A stretch of DNA of 64,000 nt, from contig OY970389.1 of the NCBI GenBank assembly GCA_963720235.1, forward strand, positions 372,001 to 436,000, read 5' to 3'. Shown one piece after another: positions 37,288 to 47,056 of this stretch. The position numbers and the translations under genes were made by a program. Origin of the DNA: JACMLC01 sp963720235 (lineage in GTDB: Bacteria; Acidobacteriota; Blastocatellia; Pyrinomonadales; Pyrinomonadaceae). Under the pieces are notes generated by a model. It was not told the DNA's origin. It made no database searches and saw only the letters and a program-made list of their open reading frames with translations. How positions within the stretch are numbered: position 1 is the stretch's first letter; every line of letters starts with the position of its first letter.

Positions 37288-39954
37288 ATGCGTATTCTTG
37301 AAACCAAAGCTTTGCGCGGGCCGAACTATTGGAGCGGATACCGGAAGCGGCTGATTGTGATGCGGCTCGACCTCGAAGACTTCGAGCAGAGGCCGACCGA
37401 CAAGATTGAAAATTTCACAGAGCGGCTGAAAGAGTTGATGCCGAGTCTGGTCAAGCATGAATGCAGTTATCAGGAGCGCGGAGGCTTTCTGCGCCGCGTC
37501 GCCGAAGGGACTTGGGCCGGGCATGTGATAGAGCACCTCGCGCTTGAGTTGCAGACGCTCGCAGGAATGGATACGGGCTACGGGCGCACGCGAGAGACGA
37601 GCCGGCAGGGCGTCTATAACGTCGTCTTCAGCTACATCGAAGAAGAGGCCGGACGATACGCCGCACGCGCCGCTGTCAGACTCTTTGAAGAACTTGCTGC
37701 CGGAGAATCGCTCGATAAACTCAAACAGGATTTAGCAGACGACGTGCAACGCCTGCGCGAGATACGCGAGGACGTGCGCTTTGGGCCATCCACAGGAGCC
37801 ATCGTGCAGGAAGCGGAGCAACGCGACATTCCGCACATACGCCTCAACACACAATCGCTCGTCCAACTCGGCTATGGCATCAACCAGCAGCGCATACAGG
37901 CGACTGTCACAGGGCGCACCAACATGATTGCCGTTGACCTCGCATCGGACAAAGACGCGACGAAAAAACTTCTGGGCAGCATGGGCGTGCCTGTGCCGAA
38001 AGGCTATCAGATTATTGACGAGGACGAGATTGAAAGGACTGTCGAGCGGCTGGGCTTTCCTGTCGCCGTCAAACCTCTTGACGCCAATCACGGGAAGGGA
38101 ATTACAGTCGGCCTCAAAACGCTCGAAGAAGTCCGCGAGGCTTTTCCTTTAGCGAAAAAATATTCGCGCCGCGTCATCCTTGAACAATCCTTAACGGGTC
38201 AGGACTTCCGCGCGCTCGTCATCAATAACCGTCTCGTCGCCGTCGCAGAGAGAATCCCCGCGCATGTCACAGGCGATGGCGAGCACACGATTCAAGAGTT
38301 GATTGAGATTACGAACCAAGACCCGCGACGCGGCTACGGGCATGAGAATGTGCTGACGCTCATTGACGTGGATGCACAGACAGAAAGCCTTTTGGCCGCG
38401 CATGGCTACACGCTTGAGACTGTGCTGCGCGCGGGTGAACATTTCCGGCTGAAAACAACCGCCAATATTTCTACAGGAGGAACGGCGATTGATAGGACGG
38501 ATGAAGTGCATCCTTTCAACGTCTCGCTCTTTGAGCGCATCGCGCGCATCGTGGGACTCGATGTAGCAGGCATTGATGTCGTCGCGCCGGACATCACGAC
38601 GCGGCTTTCGGAGAACGGAGGCGGCATCATAGAGGTCAACGCCGCGCCGGGCTTTCGCATGCATCTCGCGCCGTCGGACGGCATCGCGCGCAACGTCGCA
38701 GAGCATGTGATAGACATGCTCTTTCCGCCGGGCGCACCTGCGCGCGTGCCAATCATCGCCGTCACAGGAACTAACGGCAAGACCACGACGACGCGTCTCA
38801 TCGCGCACATCATCAAAAACTCCGGCCTCAATGTCGGCTTCACGACGACGGAAGGCATCTACATCGGCAACAGTATGATTCAACCGGGCGACAACACTGG
38901 CCCGGTCTCCGCGCAACTCGTGCTCAAAGACCCGACTGTCGAAATCGCTGTCTTAGAGACTGCGCGCGGCGGCATCATACGCGCCGGGCTTGGCTTTGAC
39001 CGTTGCGACATCGGAGTCGTCTTGAATGTCACGGTTGACCATCTGGGCTTGAAGGACATAGAGACGATTGAAGACATGGCGCGCGTCAAATCCGTTGTGC
39101 CGCGCGCCGTCGGGCGAAACGGTTATGCAGTCCTGAACGCAGACGACGAACTGGTCTATGCGATGCGCGATGACTCGCCGGGGCGCATCGCTCTCTTTAG
39201 CATGGAGGAGGAGAATCCGCACATCGTCGAGCACACACAGGATGGAGGCATCGCCTGTGTTTTCGAGAACGGCTACGTCACGCTGCTCAAAGGCAAGTGG
39301 AAAGTTAGAATCGAAAAGGTCATCAACATTCCTTTGACTTACGACGGGCGCGCGGCATTTATGATTCAGAATGTGCTGGCCGCAACTCTCGCCGCGTACC
39401 TGCAAAATATCAGCATCGAAGATATACGCGCGGGCCTTGCGACATTTGTGCCGTCTGTCGCGCAGACTCCGGGACGTTTGAACCTGATTGAGATGGGCGA
39501 CTTCACAGTCCTGATAGACTTCGCGCACAACCCTGCCGGGATGGAAGCCCTGCAACGCTTCATAGCCAAGTTTCCGAACAAGATTAAGACGGGCGTGATT
39601 GGCGGCACGGGCGACCGCCGCGATGACGACCTGCTGCTCTATGGACGCATCGCCGCGCAGATGTTTACCAGCGTCATCGTGCGCGAAGACGACGACCTGC
39701 GCGGGCGCGTCGCCGGAGATTCAAAACGACTGGTCATCGAAGGGCTGCGCAGCGTCAACCCGGACATGCCTGTCAGGGAATTTGACGATGCGCCGACAGC
39801 CATCAACTACGCGCTCAAACATGCGCGCAAAGGCGAACTGCTGGTGATTCTCGCAGACAACGTCACTCGCTCCATCGAACTCATCAGCAAGTTCCGCGAA
39901 CAACGCACGCCCGTGAAAGTTGTTCACGAGGACATCCCTAACCAGCACGCCTGA
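37288..39954 (+). CDS. cphA: Cyanophycin synthetase
   Basis: The 888-residue protein has the expected N-terminal domain (RILETKALRGPNYWSGYR), an ATP-grasp domain (about residues 220-480; VAVKPLDANHGKGITVGL, IIEVNAAPGFRMH) and a Mur-ligase-like domain with P-loop GTNGKTTTTR at about residue 494 and LDFAHNPAG-like IDFAHNPAGMEAL. It polymerises aspartate and arginine into cyanophycin using ATP, in the cytoplasm. The usual length is about 870-900, so it looks complete. It directly follows cphB. The start is ATG at 37288, three bases after the repeat, with no obvious Shine-Dalgarno sequence of its own. Confidence 0.95.
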   Translation: MRILETKALRGPNYWSGYRKRLIVMRLDLEDFEQRPTDKIENFTERLKELMPSLVKHECSYQERGGFLRRVAEGTWAGHVIEHLALELQTLAGMDTGYGRTRETSRQGVYNVVFSYIEEEAGRYAARAAVRLFEELAAGESLDKLKQDLADDVQRLREIREDVRFGPSTGAIVQEAEQRDIPHIRLNTQSLVQLGYGINQQRIQATVTGRTNMIAVDLASDKDATKKLLGSMGVPVPKGYQIIDEDEIERTVERLGFPVAVKPLDANHGKGITVGLKTLEEVREAFPLAKKYSRRVILEQSLTGQDFRALVINNRLVAVAERIPAHVTGDGEHTIQELIEITNQDPRRGYGHENVLTLIDVDAQTESLLAAHGYTLETVLRAGEHFRLKTTANISTGGTAIDRTDEVHPFNVSLFERIARIVGLDVAGIDVVAPDITTRLSENGGGIIEVNAAPGFRMHLAPSDGIARNVAEHVIDMLFPPGAPARVPIIAVTGTNGKTTTTRLIAHIIKNSGLNVGFTTTEGIYIGNSMIQPGDNTGPVSAQLVLKDPTVEIAVLETARGGIIRAGLGFDRCDIGVVLNVTVDHLGLKDIETIEDMARVKSVVPRAVGRNGYAVLNADDELVYAMRDDSPGRIALFSMEEENPHIVEHTQDGGIACVFENGYVTLLKGKWKVRIEKVINIPLTYDGRAAFMIQNVLAATLAAYLQNISIEDIRAGLATFVPSVAQTPGRLNLIEMGDFTVLIDFAHNPAGMEALQRFIAKFPNKIKTGVIGGTGDRRDDDLLLYGRIAAQMFTSVIVREDDDLRGRVAGDSKRLVIEGLRSVNPDMPVREFDDAPTAINYALKHARKGELLVILADNVTRSIELISKFREQRTPVKVVHEDIPNQHA

Positions 39955-40013
39955 GAGCTTAATGACGTTGACGTGAGTTTTATTTAACGCGTGGAAATGC
40001 GAGCGGTAGGCAC

Positions 40014-40592
40014 ATGAAAAAATACCTCATTCAAGCGGCACTTGTATGCTCAGCTCTATCTGTGGCATGTACACGGCAAGCCGCATTACCTGACGCAAAT
40101 AATAAACAGCCAACCTCTCAACAATCTACTGCCTCAACTCCAAAGGCTACGAATGAGCCTTGCATGCTCATCACGAAGGCTGACGCGGACGAAGCCCTAC
40201 ATGGTCAGACGAAGGCATTCAACAGCCGGCCTACGATATCCGGGTCACTGAAAACTTCATCCTGTCGGCACACGACTAAAACAGGCATGGTGGATGTGAA
40301 AGTATATACTCCGATAACTGCGGCTGAATTTGAGGCGGGCAAAGGTAGAGAGGAAGCTTATTCGGAAATTAAGACTAAGGTTGAAACGTTATCGGGAATT
40401 GGCGAGCAGTCCTTCATTGTAGGCAGAGATGGAATAGCAACCATTCATGTCTTTAAAGGAAATTCAGTTGTCCAAATAGCTTTCTTAGACCACACTAAAG
40501 TTCCAGCCGGTGAACATCCTGATAAAAGTCTAAAAGCATTCTCGGAAACCTTAAAAAAACTTGCGATAAAAGCAGCGAGCCGAATGGAATAA
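40014..40592 (+). CDS. Predicted lipoprotein of unknown function
   Basis: An N-terminal signal with lipobox (ALVCSALSVAC) predicts a lipid-anchored protein. A Thr/Ser/Gln-rich linker follows, then a domain starting EPCMLITKADADEALHG. That start resembles DUF3558-like lipoproteins, but the match is weak. Two further Cys residues are present. It is nearest to cphA and converges with the isoaspartyl peptidase gene, only 15 bp apart. Function is unknown. Confidence 0.75.
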   Translation: MKKYLIQAALVCSALSVACTRQAALPDANNKQPTSQQSTASTPKATNEPCMLITKADADEALHGQTKAFNSRPTISGSLKTSSCRHTTKTGMVDVKVYTPITAAEFEAGKGREEAYSEIKTKVETLSGIGEQSFIVGRDGIATIHVFKGNSVVQIAFLDHTKVPAGEHPDKSLKAFSETLKKLAIKAASRME

Positions 40593-40607
40593 CTCCATTC
40601 CCTCAGA

Positions 40608-41555
40608 TTAGTCTCGATAGATAGCGATTTGCTCGTCCTGCTCTGACGAAATCCACGCGCGGTACATGCCTTCGCAGTTGAAGGGCAGCGTGATGTTGCC
40701 TGCGCCGTCAACGGCGATGAGTCCGCCTTCGCCGCCAAGCTCGTACAGCGTCTGACCCACAACCTGTTCGCAGGCTTCAGAGAGTGTCAGCCCTTTGTAT
40801 TTCATCAGGCATGACACTTCATGCGCGGCGACCGTGCGTATGAAGAACTCGCCGTGACCTGTGCAGGAGATGGCGCAGGTGTTGTCATCGGCATAAGTGC
40901 CTGTGCCTATGAGCGCGGTGTCGCCGACGCGCCCGAATCGTTTGTTAGTCATCCCGCCTGTGGAAGTCGCAGCCGCTAAGTGTCCCTCAGCATCGCGTGC
41001 GACTGCGCCGACCGTTCCGAATTTTTTAACAGGCGAATGGTCTAGGCTCACACTTTCTTCGCGCCGTGCCTGCATTAGTTGGTCATATCTGAACTGGCTG
41101 AAAAAATATTCCGGCGGCGCAATCTCAATGCCTGACTCTCTTGCAAACTCTTCCGCGCCGCTCCCGCACAGGAGCACATGCGGCGTCTCTTCCATCACGA
41201 GTCGCGCGAGCTTGATTGGATTTTTGATGCCCGCGACAGCCGCCACAGCCCCTGCGCGCAAATCCTTGCCGGACATAATCGCAGCATCCATCTCATGCTT
41301 CTCGTTATGCGTAAAGACAGAGCCGCGCCCCGCGTTGAAGAGCGGATGGTCTTCCATAGCACAGACAGCAGCCTCAACCGCATCGAGAGCCGCGCCTCCG
41401 CCTGTCAACACATCCCAGCCGCTTCGCAAGGCTTGATGCAAACCATCCCTGTATGCAGCTTCCTGTTCTGCGCTCAACGACGCGCGGCGAATAGTCCCCG
41501 CGCCGCCGTGTACCGCCAGCGAGAGCTTTGCTTCTTTTCCAGTTTCAAGTTTCAT
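40608..41555 (-). CDS. iaaA: Isoaspartyl peptidase / plant-type L-asparaginase
   Basis: An Ntn-hydrolase of the type 2 asparaginase family: SLAVHGGAGTI at the N-terminus, the ALDAVEAAVCAMEDHPLFNAGRGSVFT block, and the autocleavage and nucleophile site KFGTVGAVA, followed by ATSTGGMTNKRFGRVGDTALIG and GTYAD. These enzymes cleave themselves before the Thr and hydrolyse beta-Asp dipeptides. Here the natural substrate is probably the beta-Asp-Arg released by cyanophycinase, giving free Asp and Arg. The gene converges with the lipoprotein gene. Confidence 0.93.
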   Translation of the reverse strand: MKLETGKEAKLSLAVHGGAGTIRRASLSAEQEAAYRDGLHQALRSGWDVLTGGGAALDAVEAAVCAMEDHPLFNAGRGSVFTHNEKHEMDAAIMSGKDLRAGAVAAVAGIKNPIKLARLVMEETPHVLLCGSGAEEFARESGIEIAPPEYFFSQFRYDQLMQARREESVSLDHSPVKKFGTVGAVARDAEGHLAAATSTGGMTNKRFGRVGDTALIGTGTYADDNTCAISCTGHGEFFIRTVAAHEVSCLMKYKGLTLSEACEQVVGQTLYELGGEGGLIAVDGAGNITLPFNCEGMYRAWISSEQDEQIAIYRD

Positions 41556-41591
41556 GATTAAGAGAGTTTCAATAGCTTGTTCTTCATAAAT

Positions 41592-43538
41592 CTACGGAGT
41601 CGTGACTAACGGCAACTCTATGAAGCTGGCGTGCGCGGGCGCGTGATAGATGCGTTGCACGGCCCGTCGGTAATCCGCAGGCTTGGCCCAGAAGATATTT
41701 GGAACGAACGTCTGCGGGTTGCGATCATAAAGCGGGAACCAGCTCGATTGAATTTGGACCATAATCCTGTGGCCGGGCAAAAAGACATGATTCGCAGTCG
41801 GCAGTGCAAAGCGATAAAGAAGCGGCTTGCCTGCCTCAATGGGTTTGGCCGTCTCAAAGCTTTCGCGGTAACGGCCCCTAAAAATGTCTGCCGAGACCAT
41901 CAACTGAAAGCCTCCCATAGCAGGTTGCCCCGCGACCTCGTCTGGATAGACATCAATTAACTTGACCACCCAGTCTGAGTCAGTCCCGCTCGTAGAGGCT
42001 ATAAGATTAGCGACGGGCTCACCGCTGATTTTCGTCGGCGCGGTCAAAACATCTGTGATGAACGAGACGACATCCGGTCTCCCTGACGCCTCGCGCTGGT
42101 CATCCACTAACCACTGCCGCCACGTGCCATCCGATGCGCCGACCGGACGAATCGGTCTCGCGCGGAAGGGAACTGGCTTTGAAGGGTCGGAGACATATTC
42201 CGTAAATTCCGTTTGCGTGGCCTGCGGCTGATTGAACCCGGCTTTCAATCCGCTTGCGAGATAGAGCGGAGTCGGGCGCAGTGCACAACCGCTCACACAT
42301 CCTGCGGGCCAAGCTTTCAGACGCCGCCAGGTATTCGTCCCGGTTTCAAATGCCATCACGGGCGCGATGTCCGCTTTCGGCGCGTCGTCTTTCAGATACT
42401 GGTCCAGAAACGGGCGCAGCACTTCGCGCCGAAAAGTCAGTGCCGTATCGCTGCTAAATTTCAAAGCTCCGAGCGCGCTGCCGTCTCTAATCATCTGGCC
42501 GTGATGCCATGGCCCCATCACCAGAAACACTTTGTCATTACGTGTGTCCTTTGGCTCGATAGCTTTATAGACAGCCGGCGCTCCGTAAATATCTTCCTGA
42601 TCCCAGAGGCTATGCACCAGCATGACAGGCACTTTGAGAGGTTGTGCGGCGAGCAGCTTGTCCATCGCCTGTTCGCGCCAGAACGCATCATATGTTGGAT
42701 GCTCTAACAGCTTGCGCCAGAAGCCCAACTGCTCAAGCCCGCGCCGACGACCGAGTTCTCCTGCATTGCCTGCCTGCATAAACATGTCATAGTCATCGAA
42801 GTGAGTTGACCACCACTGAACCTTCCCGTCGCGTGTCGCTTCCTGACCATAAATGTAAGCCATCATCTGCTGGCGAAACGCGCCGTTGTGAAACCAATCG
42901 TCGCCCATCCATCCGTCCACCATCGGATTCATCGGCACAGATACTTTCAAAGCCGGATGCGGATTAAAGAGGGCCATCAGCGGCAGGAATCCATCGTAAG
43001 AGATACCTAGAATGCCAACCTTGCCGTTGCTTTCGGGGACGTTCTTTACCAGCCAGTCAATCGTGTCATAAGTGTCCGTCGCATGGTCAACCGGCGTAGG
43101 ATTCTGCGGGCCATGAAGCGGGCGATTCATCACATAGTCGCCCTCCGAACCATACTTGCCGCGCACGTCCTGCACGACGCGTATGTAACCGCCCTCGATG
43201 ATGACATCCGTTGCGTTGTCATAGCCCGTGAGAATCGGGCCGAGGTGAGAGCTTTCAGCATGGCTCGTGAGCGACGCCGCATCATAAGGAGTTCGCGTTA
43301 ACAGAATTGGCGCACGCTTCGTCCCCTTGGGCATGAGAATGACGGTTTGAAGTTTCACGCCATCGCGCATCGGAATCATCACCGTGCGCCTGATGTAATC
43401 AAAGCCTTCATTCGTCGGCTCAAACTTTGAAGGCGTCTCGCTCGGCAAGGTCTGGGCCAACGCCGATGCGGCAAACAGAGACACGAGGACGAAGATTGCC
43501 ACGACGCGATTCAAGGTGCGAATACTCTTTATAGTCAT
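41592..43538 (-). CDS. CocE/NonD family hydrolase (X-Pro dipeptidyl-peptidase-like, S15)
   Basis: A signal peptide (NRVVAIFVLVSLFAASALAQ) is followed by an alpha/beta-hydrolase domain with VMIPMRDGVKLQT, DVRGKYGSEGDY and the nucleophile elbow GILGISYDGFL. The acid lies near HSLWDQED and the catalytic His in GPWHHGQM. The C-terminal jelly-roll domain (residues about 400-640) ends with LPGHRIMVQIQSSWFPLYDRN. The family contains cocaine esterase, glutaryl acylases and X-Pro peptidases; here it is exported, so extracellular or periplasmic peptide or ester hydrolysis is expected. I chose ATG at 43538 over a GTG one codon before. Confidence 0.9.
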   Translation of the reverse strand: MTIKSIRTLNRVVAIFVLVSLFAASALAQTLPSETPSKFEPTNEGFDYIRRTVMIPMRDGVKLQTVILMPKGTKRAPILLTRTPYDAASLTSHAESSHLGPILTGYDNATDVIIEGGYIRVVQDVRGKYGSEGDYVMNRPLHGPQNPTPVDHATDTYDTIDWLVKNVPESNGKVGILGISYDGFLPLMALFNPHPALKVSVPMNPMVDGWMGDDWFHNGAFRQQMMAYIYGQEATRDGKVQWWSTHFDDYDMFMQAGNAGELGRRRGLEQLGFWRKLLEHPTYDAFWREQAMDKLLAAQPLKVPVMLVHSLWDQEDIYGAPAVYKAIEPKDTRNDKVFLVMGPWHHGQMIRDGSALGALKFSSDTALTFRREVLRPFLDQYLKDDAPKADIAPVMAFETGTNTWRRLKAWPAGCVSGCALRPTPLYLASGLKAGFNQPQATQTEFTEYVSDPSKPVPFRARPIRPVGASDGTWRQWLVDDQREASGRPDVVSFITDVLTAPTKISGEPVANLIASTSGTDSDWVVKLIDVYPDEVAGQPAMGGFQLMVSADIFRGRYRESFETAKPIEAGKPLLYRFALPTANHVFLPGHRIMVQIQSSWFPLYDRNPQTFVPNIFWAKPADYRRAVQRIYHAPAHASFIELPLVTTP

Positions 43539-43590
43539 CACTCAATCACTTTCATCAGAGTCTCCCGCAAAGGAGTCAGAAGCTTTGCCA

Positions 43591-43740
43591 GTGAGTCTTA
43601 CATTATCACGAATAGGAATTGGAGAGCTTTTATTACAGCTAGAAAAGGAGCACTTAATCACGATAGTCCTGCAAGTGAATGAAGAAGACCAACAAAAGTA
43701 TGGCAAATATCTGATTACTTGGGTAAGTAAAAATCTGTAG
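43591..43740 (+). CDS. Possible small hypothetical protein (weak)
   Basis: A GTG-started frame of 49 codons (SLTLSRIGIGELLLQLEKEHLITIVLQ...) reads like an amphipathic protein and lies in an AT-rich stretch just before the next small gene. An AAGGAG lies 15 bp upstream, but it comes from a remnant of the GCAAAGGC repeat. It may be the 3' end of a lost gene. Confidence 0.25.
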   Translation: MSLTLSRIGIGELLLQLEKEHLITIVLQVNEEDQQKYGKYLITWVSKNL

Positions 43741-43796
43741 CAAGCAGGTGGAAACCATTACTAATGGTATAATCAAACTCATAAAAGGAGACTGTT

Positions 43797-44060
43797 ATGA
43801 GCGAAAAAGAAAAATCAAAGGTGAACACGAATTCGGCAGAGTTTAATCAAGGCGTCGAAGCCGGACTTAATTCTCAAGAGGACACAAAGAATTGGAAAGC
43901 TGGTAACGAGTTGGGACAAGAATTAAAAGAAGAGAGTGATACTAAAATGCCGTCTGGAAAACTCATTCACAGGGAATATGCAGATCCACTTTTTCTAAAA
44001 GATACCTCGGAAGGTCAAAAGGGAGATGCTCAAGATGAAAAGGATGAAACGGCAGAATAA
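43797..44060 (+). CDS. Small hypothetical hydrophilic protein
   Basis: An 87-residue protein with a strong AAAGGAGA site 7 bases before the ATG. It is highly charged (Glu, Lys, Asp), has no cysteine or membrane segment, and its central TKMPSGKLIHREYADPLFL may be a short folded or binding stretch. I do not recognise a family. The base composition is AT-rich compared with the CocE gene upstream, suggesting recent acquisition. Confidence 0.65.
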   Translation: MSEKEKSKVNTNSAEFNQGVEAGLNSQEDTKNWKAGNELGQELKEESDTKMPSGKLIHREYADPLFLKDTSEGQKGDAQDEKDETAE

Positions 44061-44187
44061 CTACTCCGTATTCCAGTTGTCCATAAACCCTCATGTGCTA
44101 TTCAAACTCTCAACAGAATCGGACAGAAGTTCAGAGACTAAAAAGTTGTAGATTAAGCTCAAAAGTTTTATGAGGTGAGAAGATATT

Positions 44188-44388
44188 ATGAATAAATGCC
44201 AGTGGAAAGAGTGTACCAACAAAACAGATAAAGTAATCTACCGTCAAGCCACTGAAGCTGAGCAAAAGGCACGACTAATTTACAATGTTTCAACTCGAAC
44301 GGTGTTGATTGAGATAGGTGTCTGCGAACAGCACCTGAAAGAGGCTCAGAAGGAGTATCCACATATAGCTCATAAGCAAGTATTTTAA
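44188..44388 (+). CDS. Small hypothetical protein with possible zinc-binding Cys/His
   Basis: A 66-residue protein preceded by TGAGGTGAG. It has C-x4-C near the N-terminus (CQWKECTNKTDK) and a later C-x2-H (VCEQHLKEAQ), which could form a small zinc site. I do not recognise the family. It is AT-rich like its neighbour at 43797 and may form a unit with it. Confidence 0.6.
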   Translation: MNKCQWKECTNKTDKVIYRQATEAEQKARLIYNVSTRTVLIEIGVCEQHLKEAQKEYPHIAHKQVF

Positions 44389-44465
44389 TGTTTCTTGTTG
44401 GAATTTCTCATCTCACTTTACGATGTTGAAAAGTATTGACATTCTCATAATCCAACTTTCAACTG

Positions 44466-46502
44466 TTATAGAGCATAAGCGGAAGGCACAGGGACATCCC
44501 CGGTTGTCCCGAACTGCTCAGCCCTCAAGGAACTATTCGTGCTCTGCAAGATATAAAACACGCCGGATGAAGGTCGGAAGATAGCGATGTCCCATTTGCC
44601 ATCTCCGTCATAATCTCCTGCGACGGGTATATCTCCACTGATGCCCCAGGCTATCCCTCTGAAACTATTGTCAGAGCTTTGCAGGTAATACCATGCTCCA
44701 ACTGTTGGCCTGTAAACTGTGATGTCCGTCTTGCCGTCTCCGTCAAAATCTCCAGCGATGGGTTTGTCTCCGCTTGCTCCCCACTGCTGTCCGGTGATGG
44801 CTCCGTCAGAACTTCTCAGCACATAGAAGCTACTGCTGGAGGGGCGGAAGATGGCGAAGTCTGTCTTTGAGTCTCCATCGTAATCTCCCATCATTGGGAC
44901 ATCGCCATTGATTCCCCATTGCTGGTAATGGAACGAGCCATCCGAGCTATAGAGCAGATAGAAGAAGCCGGAGGCCGGGCGGAAGACAGCGATGTCAGCT
45001 TTGCCGTCTCCATCATAATCTCCGGGGGCGGGGATGTCTCCGCCCGTGCCGAACTGTGCTGAGCGGAAGGCTCCGGTTGAGCTATCGAGGAAATACCATG
45101 AAGCAGTCGAAGGGCGAAAGACTGCGACATCAGTTTTCCCGTCGCCGTCGTAATCTTCCGGCACGATGCGGTCGCCTGCTGTGCCGAAAGCTTCGGCGCG
45201 GAAAGAGTTGTTGGAGCTATTTGAGATAAACCAGTGGCCTGATGAAGGACGATAGACCGAGACATCTGTCTTGCCGTCTCCGTCGTAGTCGAAGCCTGGT
45301 CGACTTGATGAGGTTGGACACAACCCGCTGACCTGCAATGGAACATTACTGTTGGTATTATTTCCATTGCCAAGTTGACCACCAGAATTCCCGCCCCAGG
45401 CCCAGACCGTGCCGTCATTTTTTAGAGCAAGGGAATGATTAACTGTTGCTGCAATGGCCGAGATGCCTGTCAGAGAACTCACCTGTACGGGAACATTGCT
45501 GTTGGTATTATTTCCAGTGCCAAGTTGACCGGCGACATTATTCCCCCAGGCCCAGACCGTCCCATTGTTCCGCAGCGCAATGGAAAAAGGATTTGCTCCT
45601 GCAATAGCAGTGATGCCTGTCAGAGAACTGACCTGCACAGGAATATGGGTGCCGGGGTTGTCTCCATTGCCAAGTTGACCATAGGAATTGTCTCCAAAAG
45701 CCCAGACCGTGCCATCATTTTTCAGGACAAGGGAATGCTGCGCTCCACCTGCAATGGCGATGATACCCGTGAGAGAGCTCACCTGCACGGGAACATTCCA
45801 GTTGTTAGAGGGCATACCAACTTGACCATAGCCATTCCATCCCCAGGCCCAGACCGTCCCGTCACTTTTTAGGGCCAGGGAATGCAGCAATCCCGCCGCA
45901 ATGACGGTGACGCCTGTCAGAGAACTCACCTGAATGGGGACATTGCTATTGCTATTGTTTCCAGTGCCGAGTTGACCGGCGACATTATTCCCCCAGGCCC
46001 AGACCGTGCCATCATTTTTCAGGGCAAGAGAATGCTGCCCTCCACCTGCAAGGCTGACGACGCCTGTGAGGGAACTCACCTGCACGGGAACGGCGCTGGT
46101 AGTGTTGTTTCCATTGCCAAGTTGACCATCGTTATTATTCCCCCAGGCCCGAACCGTGCCGTCATTTTTCAGGGCGAGCGAATGATTAACTCCTCCTGCA
46201 ATGGCAGTGATGCCTGTCAGAGAATTAACCTGAATGGGAATATTACTATTTGCGGAGGTTCCATTTCCGAGTTGACCAGAGAAGTTATTTCCCCAGGCTC
46301 TTGCTGTGTTATCGCTGCAAACGGCAAGGGAATGATTTCCTGCTGCAATGGTTTGAGCGGAAACAAAACACGGAAGGAGGAAAAATAATAAGCCGAAAAT
46401 GTGAAGCGGAAGCGTGACTGTCCAAAGTTGAAGGCGAGCCAATGACCGTAAACGAACAGGTCTTGAAAGAGAGGTGCGAAGCGCGGCAGTATTACGTTTC
46501 AT
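44466..46502 (-). CDS. Secreted RCC1-repeat protein with C-terminal FG-GAP modules
   Basis: The ATG at 46502 (AGGAGA upstream) begins a signal sequence that ends FVSAQ. About seven RCC1-type blades follow, each with GxxHSLALKNDGTVWAWGNN and GQLGNGNNT, giving a beta-propeller. Six FG-GAP modules (DYDGDGKTDVAVFRPSTASWYFLDSS type) form the C-terminal half; they may bind Ca2+ through the DGDGKTD loops. It resembles the C-terminus of the large secreted protein at 27156. It is presumably a surface or secreted protein; the ligand is unknown. Confidence 0.85.
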   Translation of the reverse strand: MKRNTAALRTSLSRPVRLRSLARLQLWTVTLPLHIFGLLFFLLPCFVSAQTIAAGNHSLAVCSDNTARAWGNNFSGQLGNGTSANSNIPIQVNSLTGITAIAGGVNHSLALKNDGTVRAWGNNNDGQLGNGNNTTSAVPVQVSSLTGVVSLAGGGQHSLALKNDGTVWAWGNNVAGQLGTGNNSNSNVPIQVSSLTGVTVIAAGLLHSLALKSDGTVWAWGWNGYGQVGMPSNNWNVPVQVSSLTGIIAIAGGAQHSLVLKNDGTVWAFGDNSYGQLGNGDNPGTHIPVQVSSLTGITAIAGANPFSIALRNNGTVWAWGNNVAGQLGTGNNTNSNVPVQVSSLTGISAIAATVNHSLALKNDGTVWAWGGNSGGQLGNGNNTNSNVPLQVSGLCPTSSSRPGFDYDGDGKTDVSVYRPSSGHWFISNSSNNSFRAEAFGTAGDRIVPEDYDGDGKTDVAVFRPSTASWYFLDSSTGAFRSAQFGTGGDIPAPGDYDGDGKADIAVFRPASGFFYLLYSSDGSFHYQQWGINGDVPMMGDYDGDSKTDFAIFRPSSSSFYVLRSSDGAITGQQWGASGDKPIAGDFDGDGKTDITVYRPTVGAWYYLQSSDNSFRGIAWGISGDIPVAGDYDGDGKWDIAIFRPSSGVFYILQSTNSSLRAEQFGTTGDVPVPSAYAL

Positions 46503-46839
46503 ACAGAACAATCTCCTGAGTGTGATTCAAAAACACACAATTCGCGCCCGACAGAAGAATCTTGGATGGGTCGCTGTCGAGAGCAAAGAAGATTGGTCTG
46601 GAAACGTAAATTGGGCGGACACTATCACCGACTGGTGAATTTAGCAAGAATAGTGCGGCACCGGTAAGCGATAAAAGGTTATGTCTTAAAAGTGGTGTTG
46701 TTCTGAGGTGGTCAAGTAACACGGGCAAAAAGAAAAGCAGCGAGTTGTCCCTGGAGGGATTCACTTCTCAACTTTGTGCACCTGAACGCCCAAATCTGGA
46801 CGCGCCGCTCAAAGCTGGCAACGATTTGGCAACGGAAAC
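46503..46839. other. Intergenic region left of the integrative element
   Basis: No convincing gene is present. An open frame without a start codon runs from about 46610 and ends in a TGA inside the left attachment repeat at about 46860; it could be the tail of a decayed integrase gene, but nothing in its sequence supports that. Confidence 0.4.
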
Positions 46840-46929
46840 GAAAACGGCCAGCATGCGCTGACCGTAAACACTTGAACTTATTGGTGGAGCAGAGGGGGGT
46901 CGAACCCCTGACCTCCGCATTGCGAACGC
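46840..46929. repeat. Left attachment repeat (attL)
   Basis: It matches 55738-55827 except for a short block at about 46876-46880 and three bases in the tRNA part. It contains a terminator-like hairpin (CGGCCAGC ATGC GCTGACCG) and the last 48 bp of a tRNA-Ala gene. Confidence 0.85.
46882..46929 (-). pseudogene. tRNA-Ala 3'-half remnant
   Basis: On the minus strand it runs from the anticodon loop through the T-arm to CCA. Identity with the intact tRNA at 55780-55856 stops abruptly at the recombination point inside the anticodon arm. Two changes in the T-stem are compensatory, so the stem would still pair. Confidence 0.8.
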
Positions 46930-47056
46930 TAAAAATCTGCCAGACGTTATTACTGCCATTCGTATTGTTTGAATTGTAGCCGTTTTACGGGCAGTTTTGG
47001 TAGAGAAAAGTTTGGCACACCTTCACGAAACGAACTAAGCGTAATTTATTGGCTTC

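Noticed and set aside
46492..46764. 90-codon minus-strand frame upstream of the RCC1 protein
   Set aside because: It overlaps the start of the RCC1 gene, has no ribosome site and no recognisable feature.
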